A DNA stretch of 20,472 bases, taken from Prevotellaceae bacterium UBA711. Lineage in GTDB: Bacteria > Bacteroidota > Bacteroidia > Bacteroidales > Bacteroidaceae. Under the pieces are notes generated by a model. The model did not search any database. It had not been told where the DNA came from and was given only the letters and a program-made list of their open reading frames with translations. How positions within the stretch are numbered: the stretch's first letter is position 1; every line of letters begins with the position of its first letter. The DNA lies in NCBI GenBank assembly GCA_002297545.1, contig DBLZ01000023.1, forward strand, positions 1 to 20,472, written 5' to 3'. Shown piece after piece: positions 1 to 6,201 of this stretch. The position numbers were made by a program, and so were the translations under genes.

Positions 1-627
1 GTTGCTGTATATCCTAATTCATCATCAAACCACAACTAATCCTAATTCCTTTGTTGCTGGACTAAGTTGCTGTATATCCTAATTCATCATCAAACCACAA
101 CGATAAAGAACGACTAGAGGATAATTCTTCGGTTGCTGTATATCCTAATTCATCATCAAACCACAACAATTCATCCATAGCCTATCTTTTAAGTAAGTTG
201 CTGTATATCCTAATTCATCATCAAACCACAACGCGGATACCTTCACGCCTTTGCCGTACTTAGTTGCTGTATATCCTAATTCATCATCAAACCACAACTG
301 GCGAAGGTTTGTGTCCTGACTTTGGGCGGTTGCTGTATATCCTAATTCATCATCAAACCACAACTGGCCGATGATGTGGCCGCCGGCCATATAAGTTGCT
401 GTATATCCTAATTCATCATCAAACCACAACACTTGTGAAATCACCTTGTACCCCATACCAGTTGCTGTATATCCTAATTCATCATCAAACCACAACCCCA
501 AAGGGTATCACAATGGAGACAAATACGTTGCTGTATATCCTAATTCATCATCAAACCACAACAAATGTGTGCATACGTTGCCGGCTTTGCTGTTGCTGTA
601 TATCCTAATTCATCATCAAACCACAAC
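1..627 (-). CRISPR. Type II-C CRISPR array, 10 repeats and 9 spacers, cut by the left window edge
   Basis: Ten copies of a 36-base repeat start at 1, 66, 132, 197, 263, 329, 395, 461, 527 and 592. I read all ten as identical. On the plus strand the repeat begins GTTGCTGTATATCC and ends AAACCACAAC; in the transcribed (minus) sense it begins GTTGTGGTTTGATGATGAAT. The ends GTTG/CAAC form a short terminal inverted repeat. Spacers are 29, 30, 29, 30, 30, 30, 30, 30 and 29 bases and differ from each other. Position 1 is the first base of a perfect repeat and there is no degenerate terminal repeat, so the array probably continues to the left. Orientation is set by the tracrRNA at 5741-5827, whose anti-repeat pairs with the minus-strand 5' half of the repeat. 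The newest spacer should therefore be the one at 563-591, next to the leader. Spacer targets cannot be told from this window. Confidence 0.98.
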
Positions 628-720
628 ATATAGCCTGTATTTACGCATATATCATCACATTAGCAATGGCATTTACTTATATGAAGTGGAATGAGGACCG
701 ATATTCTGTATGCAAAGATA
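628..720 (-). promoter_or_regulatory. CRISPR leader with candidate array promoter
   Basis: These 93 AT-rich bases separate the first repeat from cas2. On the minus strand TATCTTTG at 720-713 matches the Bacteroidota -7 element TAnnTTTG. It directly follows the cas2 TGA stop (723-721). Transcription from it would start near 706-709 and enter the array after about 80 bases. No good TTTG -33 element is seen about 20 bases upstream (that stretch lies inside cas2), so the promoter may be weak, or the array may also be read from the cas operon. The leader position and orientation are well supported; the promoter is inference. Confidence 0.6.
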
Positions 721-1059
721 TCAAAAAAACTCTAATTGTACAGGCTTTTTCTGTATTTTTTGCTCAGTCGCACCCCATATATTTACTATATTGGAGTATT
801 GTTTGTCAGTAACAGTAATGATACTGACCCTCCCTGCAGATGGCATAAAAGAACGAACCCGTTTTATATACACTTCCGCCGACTCCAAAGATGCGCAAAA
901 ACGCATATACACGCTATACTGGTGCATGACAAAGCCTGATTTTTCCAAGTTCTTACGAAAGAGAGCAGAGTCCTTCTTGTTTTTCTTGGTCTGCGTAGGC
1001 AGGTCAAACATTACTATGAGCCACATTATTTTATATGCGTTTAATCTGATAGTACTCAC
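721..1059 (-). CDS. cas2: CRISPR-associated endonuclease Cas2 (type II-C)
   Basis: A 112-residue protein. Cas2 forms the central dimer of the Cas1-Cas2 spacer integrase. The ferredoxin-like core is clear: first strand MWLIVMFDLPTQTKK (residues 12-26) with the conserved Asp at about 20, then QYSVYMRFCAS and VSIITVTDKQ. It ends in PVQLEFF, a C-terminal style I associate with Bacteroidota type II-C Cas2. The start used is GTG at 1059, because the preceding RLNAYKIMW segment resembles family N-termini; an ATG at 1026 (12th codon) is the alternative. It lies 75 bases after cas1 and just before the leader, and is probably the last gene of the cas9-cas1-cas2 operon. The stop codon abuts the candidate array promoter. 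Confidence 0.95.
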   Translation of the reverse strand: MSTIRLNAYKIMWLIVMFDLPTQTKKNKKDSALFRKNLEKSGFVMHQYSVYMRFCASLESAEVYIKRVRSFMPSAGRVSIITVTDKQYSNIVNIWGATEQKIQKKPVQLEFF

Positions 1060-1134
1060 TCTTGGGGCGGATTTAACTGCGCTTTGTTTAGCACATCATT
1101 ACTATACGATATCCGTGTGGGATGGGCGACAAGT

Positions 1135-2022
1135 CTATTTCAACATAGGCAATGACAGTTGTTTTTGCTCACCCGCAAAACATTTTGCCAGAGATGACAT
1201 TGTGATTGATAATCCGATCTGCAATGGACGCGTCACCTTAACATAGTATGTATCAGAGGAGAGAACGCTTATCAAGTCGAACTTCGCCTCCTTGGTGACA
1301 TCCATGATTCCGCGTTCACACAATCCGTATGCAGCCTCATCTACAAACGGGCGAAATGGTTCCATCAAATCATCTGCCAACGGGAACGCATTGCTACGAT
1401 TATGATGAAATATACCCAAAGACGGAGTAAGTCCGGACGATACCAAGGCACGTGCCGTGGCTGCGCGCAATACGCTATAGCCATAATTGAGTAATGAATT
1501 AATACCAGGAAGGTTCCTATCCCTGACGAACTCATCGCCAAACAATTGAGCAAAATACATCCGTGCCGCAATGCCCTCTCTATTATCCACATCACCACTT
1601 TTGACATTGGTGTAATACGGTTTCAGTACATCACCAGTACCATGGACTTTATCCAGCAAGGCAGCTTGATTCCTTATTTTGGATTCAATGATTTGTTTCC
1701 ACAGTTGTTTGCGCATCACCTCACCGACAGCAATCTGGTTACGAAGACAAGCCCCCTGCAGATTATTTCCATCCATATTTTGCATCATGGCATGCGGCAT
1801 GCCCTTTGCATCACACAATATGACAGCCACTCCCCCATCTACCAATGCATTGAGCAAAGGCATAGTAATAGACACCATCTGATTCTCTATCATCACCATT
1901 CCGATATCTTCGATGGGAACAGTGCGTTGCTCGTTGGGAGCTTCCTTAATGGAAGCCACCAACTGAGCATTACGCAAAGACAACTGCATCGGTGACGAAA
2001 ATACAAGGGTTCGCTTAAGCAT
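1135..2022 (-). CDS. cas1: CRISPR-associated endonuclease/integrase Cas1 (type II)
   Basis: A 295-residue protein of the normal length for type II Cas1. It catalyses integration of new spacers at the leader-repeat junction, in complex with Cas2. The N-terminal beta domain (residues 1-80) includes the segment IEDIGMVMIENQMVSIT. The alpha-helical catalytic domain carries the expected metal-binding residues: Glu149 in NREGIAARMYF, His206 in LGIFHHNRSN, and the acidic cluster 217-221 in LADDLMEPFRPF. The start is ATG at 2022, only 6 bases after the cas9 stop, so the two are almost certainly co-transcribed and probably translationally coupled. No csn2 or cas4 is seen, which fits subtype II-C. Confidence 0.97.
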   Translation of the reverse strand: MLKRTLVFSSPMQLSLRNAQLVASIKEAPNEQRTVPIEDIGMVMIENQMVSITMPLLNALVDGGVAVILCDAKGMPHAMMQNMDGNNLQGACLRNQIAVGEVMRKQLWKQIIESKIRNQAALLDKVHGTGDVLKPYYTNVKSGDVDNREGIAARMYFAQLFGDEFVRDRNLPGINSLLNYGYSVLRAATARALVSSGLTPSLGIFHHNRSNAFPLADDLMEPFRPFVDEAAYGLCERGIMDVTKEAKFDLISVLSSDTYYVKVTRPLQIGLSITMSSLAKCFAGEQKQLSLPMLK

Positions 2023-2028
2023 AGTATA

Positions 2029-5000
2029 TCATCTGAATTTGATTTCACCAATAGGAGTTATGTCAAAGTCATATCCCTCAACAAGAGCGTTGATTTGAGT
2101 ATGGAGCATTGTTATTCCCGCACGAGGTTCTTCCCCTTGGCGATATACCCCATTCTGATATTTTATCTCTTTAGAGGGTTTTGCCTCCGCCACATGTCTC
2201 AATACTATCTCTCCGTATTTATAACCGCTTACATTCTTCCTACTCATCCCAACAACCTTATACAGCCTTCGTACCAATTCCTTATTATCAGCCTCATGCA
2301 CCTCCTGTGGATAGGTTTCATAAAACAGTACATTAGTACCTATCTTGAGTACATACTTCAATGGCCAATCCGACGCATTAGACAAGGGGACAATCTCCTC
2401 CGTCCTATCGTCATTGCTTTGTTTGAAATGAGATGCAGCATCCAGCATATTTACCAATAGGAAGCTACGTTTCGCTTTGCCCTTTACTACGCCCTCATAT
2501 ATTGCCATACAATAATTCTCGTCATTAACAACATGGTACCGCTGCTTATATGGTTTAGTACTTTGGTCACGGTGATGCCTAATATCAAGCGTTGGCTTTC
2601 CTGCGTAGCATCTTACCTTTTTTATGAGTATACCTTTCTCCTTGTTCATATATATAGGTTGGGCTATGGCCTTCTTAAAATCCCTACCCTCCACAGCACT
2701 ACGTACTTTCTCACGCACTGCGTAATCCACAATATTGTCTATGTCAGAAAGCTTCTCAAATGAAGATAACTCGCGCCTTACCACATACCGTATTTCTTCA
2801 TTACGTTTAATGGCGCCATAATAGGTATCTTTGTGCAAACTGCCACGCGCACAATCACCCTTTGCCACCACCTTACCCTTGCCTGTGACATCAATGCAGC
2901 GTGAAGCCTTCTTTGGCATATTATCCGGTGTATTATGCACAACTGCTATTTCATCGGATATGCGTTTTACATCCTCTGTGAAAGTAGGCCAAGGCTTAGG
3001 GAAATTCGGTTTTGTATCCTGGCCAAATCTATATTCTTCCTGCTGATGATAGTACTTGGCAGTTGCATCATACTCTCTTTTACCTATACATGCGATTACT
3101 ATGGCATCTATGCAATGGTGAGTATGATTATCACGCGATTTCTTTTCATAAGCCTCCTGTATTCCCCACATCTTACGGAATTCGGCTGTTGCGGTTCCCT
3201 TTATAATATAAATCTGCCTACGCTCAGGATGCTCCACGGACTTGAAATAACTTTGCAGATACAAACCCGCATACTTTGATATCAGGCCTGCACCTGCTCC
3301 TTGGCGGCGTGCAAAGCCCTCTGGAACCTCCCTCATGGTAAAACGCTCATACTTACCCCGCCAATAAGCCAGTTCTATCTTTACCAGATTTCTTTTTTGA
3401 ATACGCTTGTCCTTGGCTTCTTTGGTCGTTTCGCTTCCATGCGAAAGGCGGTCCACCTTCTTGGAGAGTTCTTCGATTTTCTCTTTCCATCCCTGGATGC
3501 GTTCGATGATGGCCTCATATTCTTGCGGTGGTAATTCCGATGGTATACGTGCCTTCTTTACATTACGGTTGTAGTCCAAACTGCACAACGTCATATTCTC
3601 TTGTGTACTATCCCCACCTACACTACGAGGAATGGTATGTTCTATGTCGTAGGTAGGATTGGGTCCCAAAAAGTCATTGACACCTATCTGCTTTCCTGTA
3701 TACAGGCAAATGCGTTCCTGCTCCTTCCACAATTGGTACTTCAGTATGTCCATCTCTGTAGGCTCTATATTACATTCCTTTCGGATAGTGCCGGCATATT
3801 CTTTGTGCTTCTTGTCCATTTGGCGTTGCCAATCATATATGGCAGCACGCTGATTGGCATTGTTCAGTTCACGAGCATACTCGATATGCACTATGGTACT
3901 GTGATCTATAAGACCTTCCAAAATCAAACTGTTTATGAGCCTACGCAACTGATGCATAGAACGCATAGCCATGGGATTGCGCAGCGCATTGGTTCTCGGG
4001 CTGCCCAACAGAATGACCCCATCCTCATTTGGGCGCGGGTCAGGATAGGTCTCTATCATTGACGGGTGGTACATAGTCTCCAAAGCCTGCACGGATATAC
4101 TGAACTCTTTATTCAGAAAATCCTTGAGAGCTGTTTCTATTACAGTCCCTCTCTCTTTGCCTTCGTTGGCGGCAGCATCTATGAGCCTATCCATCTCATC
4201 CAAAATACGTTGCTGCACAATTGTATCTTGCCATCGGTCTTGGCCAAGTATTTCGGGTACTTTGGCCAAGAATGCAGCATGACTGTACAGCATGCCACGG
4301 CGCAAGAACGGTAATATGTTGCGTATTGCCTTGATAGAAAGGGATGCATAATCATGCTTCAAGCGTATGTTGGCAAACTTATCGGCCTTCTCTTCGTCCA
4401 ATTGAAGTTTGTTTATGGCAAATTCCTTCAGTTTCTCCTTGCTGTCAAAAAACATAAGTACGTTCCACACATCATCGGCCATCTCCTCCACAGTCTTTTG
4501 TGTACCGTCCTTGCGTGTGTTGCAGACATAGGTTTCGGCTATCCCACGCATCCAGTCATCGCCAAAAACAGAACGCAATTGTGCCATAGTAGGGCAGCCG
4601 CTGACACCCTGTGTCATACGGTAGTTGAATCTGTAAGCCCTATCTCCCCTATCCCCCATAGTCATATAATTGCCTCTGCCGGCAATGGCTTTGGCGATAT
4701 CTTCGAAAGTAAAGTTTTCCTTGCTTTTACGATAGAACAAAGGCTCTATCGTATTTCTTTCTGTCTCGCTAAGTGGACGAGGTTCCATGTCGTATGGCGT
4801 CAATATGCGGATAGTGTTTATGAAGGACAACATTCTGTATTCCTCAAAAGCATAGTGTGATGTACAGGCTCTCGGCTTGCCCTTCTCGAAGGTACAGCAT
4901 CCCACACTTTTCCGTTGGGACTTGAGAGGACGTTGGAAATAGAGGGCACGCTCCAACTCGTTCCGCAACTCCTCAGACAAGTTCTGCTGCCTGCATATAG

Positions 5001-5685
5001 CATCGAATTCAGCACGATAATGTTTCTCCCGGTCGGTATGGTGCACACGTATCCTCTCGGTATTCCCCTTTTCCTTATATATATGGTAGAAGTATTCGCC
5101 CAAATACCGGCAACCGGCCTGAGACATTTTGTTGTCCAGCTCTGCTATGCCCCGCTTGACCGGGCTATTCTCTGCATTGTCCTCGCTTGTATCCAACCTA
5201 TTGCTTAGGAAACCTCTGCGCTGTGCCAGATGGTACATGGCTCTGCCAAGCACATAGCGGTCAGCACGTTTATCCAAGTCCAGCCTCTCGGTAAGACATA
5301 TATATCGGCAACGATACGGATTACGGTCTTCATCATCGCTGGTACGTTGCCATTCCATAAACTCGGGCTTGGTAGGATATATCTTACGGGACCGCCACAA
5401 TCTGAGGTCTTCCTCGCCGATAGCCGGGCACAAATCGTGCCGATACAATACCCTGAGCACCTCTATCTTGCGCAATCTGCGTCTGAAATACTGCCGACGC
5501 AAAGCACGATGTGATGTTCTTTCCGCTGCCTTGCTGGACTCTATACCCTTCTCTATTTTTACTCCCTCCTGAAAGATGAGCACACCTTGCTTTACCAATT
5601 CATAATGATTGTCATCATAGCGGTCCACAATGGCCCATCCCAAACTGTTAGTGCCGGTATCCAGGCCTAAAATACGTTGTTTCAT
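2029..5685 (-). CDS. cas9: CRISPR-associated RNA-guided endonuclease Cas9 (type II-C)
   Basis: Cas9 uses a crRNA:tracrRNA duplex to cut both strands of matching DNA. From ATG at 5685 the protein has 1218 residues; a TTG four codons upstream would give 1222. RuvC-I is at the N-terminus (ILGLDTGTNSLGWAIV, Asp9), followed by an arginine-rich bridge helix near residues 56-78 (SHRALRRQYFRRRLRK). RuvC-II is VHIEYARE (Glu602). The HNH domain has YDIEHTIPRS (His683) and LDYNRNVKK (Asn706). RuvC-III is HHCIDAIVIA (about 857-866, Asp860). About 350 residues follow for the wedge and PAM-interacting parts. All catalytic residues are present, so the enzyme looks active. The length is above the compact II-C forms (about 1000-1100) and below the longest Bacteroidota ones. 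It is the first gene of the cas operon. PAM preference cannot be predicted here. Confidence 0.98.
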   Translation of the reverse strand: MKQRILGLDTGTNSLGWAIVDRYDDNHYELVKQGVLIFQEGVKIEKGIESSKAAERTSHRALRRQYFRRRLRKIEVLRVLYRHDLCPAIGEEDLRLWRSRKIYPTKPEFMEWQRTSDDEDRNPYRCRYICLTERLDLDKRADRYVLGRAMYHLAQRRGFLSNRLDTSEDNAENSPVKRGIAELDNKMSQAGCRYLGEYFYHIYKEKGNTERIRVHHTDREKHYRAEFDAICRQQNLSEELRNELERALYFQRPLKSQRKSVGCCTFEKGKPRACTSHYAFEEYRMLSFINTIRILTPYDMEPRPLSETERNTIEPLFYRKSKENFTFEDIAKAIAGRGNYMTMGDRGDRAYRFNYRMTQGVSGCPTMAQLRSVFGDDWMRGIAETYVCNTRKDGTQKTVEEMADDVWNVLMFFDSKEKLKEFAINKLQLDEEKADKFANIRLKHDYASLSIKAIRNILPFLRRGMLYSHAAFLAKVPEILGQDRWQDTIVQQRILDEMDRLIDAAANEGKERGTVIETALKDFLNKEFSISVQALETMYHPSMIETYPDPRPNEDGVILLGSPRTNALRNPMAMRSMHQLRRLINSLILEGLIDHSTIVHIEYARELNNANQRAAIYDWQRQMDKKHKEYAGTIRKECNIEPTEMDILKYQLWKEQERICLYTGKQIGVNDFLGPNPTYDIEHTIPRSVGGDSTQENMTLCSLDYNRNVKKARIPSELPPQEYEAIIERIQGWKEKIEELSKKVDRLSHGSETTKEAKDKRIQKRNLVKIELAYWRGKYERFTMREVPEGFARRQGAGAGLISKYAGLYLQSYFKSVEHPERRQIYIIKGTATAEFRKMWGIQEAYEKKSRDNHTHHCIDAIVIACIGKREYDATAKYYHQQEEYRFGQDTKPNFPKPWPTFTEDVKRISDEIAVVHNTPDNMPKKASRCIDVTGKGKVVAKGDCARGSLHKDTYYGAIKRNEEIRYVVRRELSSFEKLSDIDNIVDYAVREKVRSAVEGRDFKKAIAQPIYMNKEKGILIKKVRCYAGKPTLDIRHHRDQSTKPYKQRYHVVNDENYCMAIYEGVVKGKAKRSFLLVNMLDAASHFKQSNDDRTEEIVPLSNASDWPLKYVLKIGTNVLFYETYPQEVHEADNKELVRRLYKVVGMSRKNVSGYKYGEIVLRHVAEAKPSKEIKYQNGVYRQGEEPRAGITMLHTQINALVEGYDFDITPIGEIKFR

Positions 5686-5704
5686 GATATTTCCCAATTA
5701 TTTA

Positions 5705-5736
5705 TTTGTCTATTCAAGTATTTATCCTTATTTTTG
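5705..5736 (+). promoter_or_regulatory. tracrRNA promoter
   Basis: TTTG at 5705-5708 and TATTTTTG at 5729-5736 are separated by 20 bases. Both match the Bacteroidota -33 (TTTG) and -7 (TAnnTTTG) consensus. Transcription should start near 5741-5743, just ahead of the anti-repeat. It lies only 20 bases from the divergent cas9 start codon, but the cas9 promoter candidate is elsewhere (5897-5927). Confidence 0.8.
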
Positions 5737-5740
5737 CAGC

Positions 5741-5827
5741 GTATAAGATTCATTATTCATCATCTTATCACAATAAGGCTATATGCCGAAGGATTTTTCC
5801 TATACTCCCTCTTCGGAGGGAGTTTTT
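5741..5827 (+). ncRNA. tracrRNA
   Basis: This RNA of about 87 bases pairs with the crRNA repeat and binds Cas9. The anti-repeat spans 5741-5774. GTATA (5741-5745) complements repeat bases 26-30, ATTCATCATC (5755-5764) pairs perfectly with repeat bases 11-20, TTAT (5765-5768) forms the internal bulge, and CACAAT (5769-5774) pairs with repeat bases 1-6, with one G-U pair. The nexus hairpin follows: GGC (5777-5779) with GCC (5785-5787), loop TATAT. A small AGGA/TCCT hairpin lies at 5790-5801. The RNA ends in a strong terminator at 5804-5827. The gene lies upstream of cas9 on the opposite strand. The layout (bulged duplex, nexus, terminator) is the standard type II-C design. Exact ends are inferred from the promoter and the T-tract. 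Confidence 0.93.
5804..5827 (+). terminator. Rho-independent terminator of tracrRNA with UUCG loop
   Basis: ACTCCCTC (5804-5811) and GAGGGAGT (5816-5823) form a perfect 8-base-pair stem closed by TTCG (5812-5815). In RNA this is the very stable cUUCGg tetraloop. Five T residues follow at 5823-5827. It doubles as the 3' hairpin of the tracrRNA that Cas9 binds. Confidence 0.92.
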
Positions 5828-5843
5828 GTATGACATCGGCCTT

Positions 5844-5875
5844 AGTACATCTGTACTCCCATGCATTGAATGCAT
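5844..5875. repeat. Two adjacent palindromes in the cas9 upstream region
   Basis: AGTACA (5844-5849) and TGTACT (5852-5857) form an inverted repeat with a 2-base centre. Three bases later ATGCATT-G-AATGCAT (5861-5875) forms a 15-base palindrome with a 1-base centre. Both lie between the tracrRNA terminator and the cas9 promoter candidate, just downstream of its predicted start. They could be operators for a dimeric repressor, or structure in the cas9 mRNA leader. Symmetry is seen directly; function is inference. Confidence 0.5.
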
Positions 5876-5888
5876 CAAACCAATAAGG
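5867..5888. other. Second degenerate anti-repeat / repeat-like sequence
   Basis: CATCAAACCA at 5873-5882 is an exact 10-base match to the CRISPR repeat (plus-strand sense). It runs into CAATAAGG at 5881-5888, the same eight bases that end the true anti-repeat and start the nexus (5771-5778). The distance from CATC to CAATAAGG is 4 bases here and 6 in the tracrRNA. No nexus or terminator follows, so this is not a second full tracrRNA. Read on the minus strand it is a degenerate repeat (CCTTATTGGTTTGATG) at the start of the predicted cas9 leader. It may be a remnant duplication or a regulatory repeat mimic. Confidence 0.45.
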
Positions 5889-5896
5889 TTTTCTGT

Positions 5897-5927
5897 CAAA
5901 GGTATAAATATATAGGCACATAACCAA
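5897..5927 (-). promoter_or_regulatory. Candidate promoter of the cas9-cas1-cas2 operon
   Basis: On the minus strand TACCTTTG (5904-5897) matches the Bacteroidota -7 element TAnnTTTG, and TTG (5927-5925) lies 20 bases upstream as a -33 element. The -7 sequence is identical to that of the yidC promoter in this window. Transcription would begin near 5890-5893, leaving an untranslated leader of about 205 bases that is antisense to the whole tracrRNA. I found no TAnnTTTG on this strand nearer to the cas9 start. Confidence 0.6.
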
Positions 5928-5992
5928 GTAAATTACCTAATATCAATCCCGACATTGCTGCATAACATATTTATAGAGCAATTAGGGTATAA

Positions 5993-6151
5993 ATGAAACG
6001 GCCTTATGGTCTTGAGGTATATCTTGATTATTTAGAAAACAAGTATAATGTAGCAACAAGAATGAAAACCTGCCAGTCTTTGGCAGAAAATCCAATAGAC
6101 TTTCGCAGAAAGACTGGTAGGGACAAATGTGCGCTATGGTCAGCACTCTAA
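5993..6151 (+). CDS. Possible small protein of 52 residues, unknown
   Basis: An ATG-to-TAA frame of 52 codons starts MKRPYGLEVYLDYLENKYNV and ends RDKCALWSAL. Its composition is protein-like: many charged and aromatic residues, no low-complexity runs. TAGGG at 5983-5987 sits about five bases before the ATG and could serve as a ribosome binding site. Against it: no Bacteroidota promoter is seen just upstream, two long inverted repeats (6073-6117, 6133-6187) overlap it, and I do not recognise the sequence. It lies between the tracrRNA and the convergent enolase gene. It could be a true small gene, a fragment of a longer lost gene, or chance. No function is proposed. Confidence 0.3.
   Translation: MKRPYGLEVYLDYLENKYNVATRMKTCQSLAENPIDFRRKTGRDKCALWSAL
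6073..6117. repeat. Inverted repeat downstream of enolase
   Basis: CCAGTCTTT (6073-6081) and AAAGACTGG (6109-6117) are exact 9-base inverted arms around 27 bases. Alternative shorter hairpins exist inside: CTGCCA/TGGCAG (6070-6086) and CTTTC/GAAAG (6100-6112). On the minus strand the outer stem lies 85-129 bases past the enolase stop and is followed by CAGGTTTT, so it may act as a terminator of enolase. It also overlaps the possible small ORF on the plus strand. Confidence 0.5.
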
Positions 6152-6187
6152 CACTTGAGGTCAGTGAAAATCATCAGAGACCATAGC
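6133..6187. repeat. Inverted repeat immediately downstream of enolase
   Basis: GCTATGGTC (6133-6141) and GACCATAGC (6179-6187) are exact 9-base inverted arms around 37 bases. The structure begins 15 bases after the enolase stop codon on the minus strand. It probably forms the 3' end structure of enolase mRNA, perhaps together with the next inverted repeat at 6073-6117. No T-tract follows directly, so simple intrinsic termination here is doubtful. Confidence 0.5.
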
Positions 6188-6201
6188 AAGCATGGCCAAA
6201 A

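Noticed and set aside
145..501. Long frames through the array on both strands encoding repeated LWFDDELGYTAT-type peptides.
   Set aside because: Repeat (36) plus spacer (mostly 30) is a multiple of three, so frames stay open by chance. The sequence is a CRISPR array, not a repeat protein gene.
5873..5888. A second full tracrRNA gene.
   Set aside because: The anti-repeat-like part is present, but no nexus hairpin, terminator or plus-strand promoter follows or precedes it.
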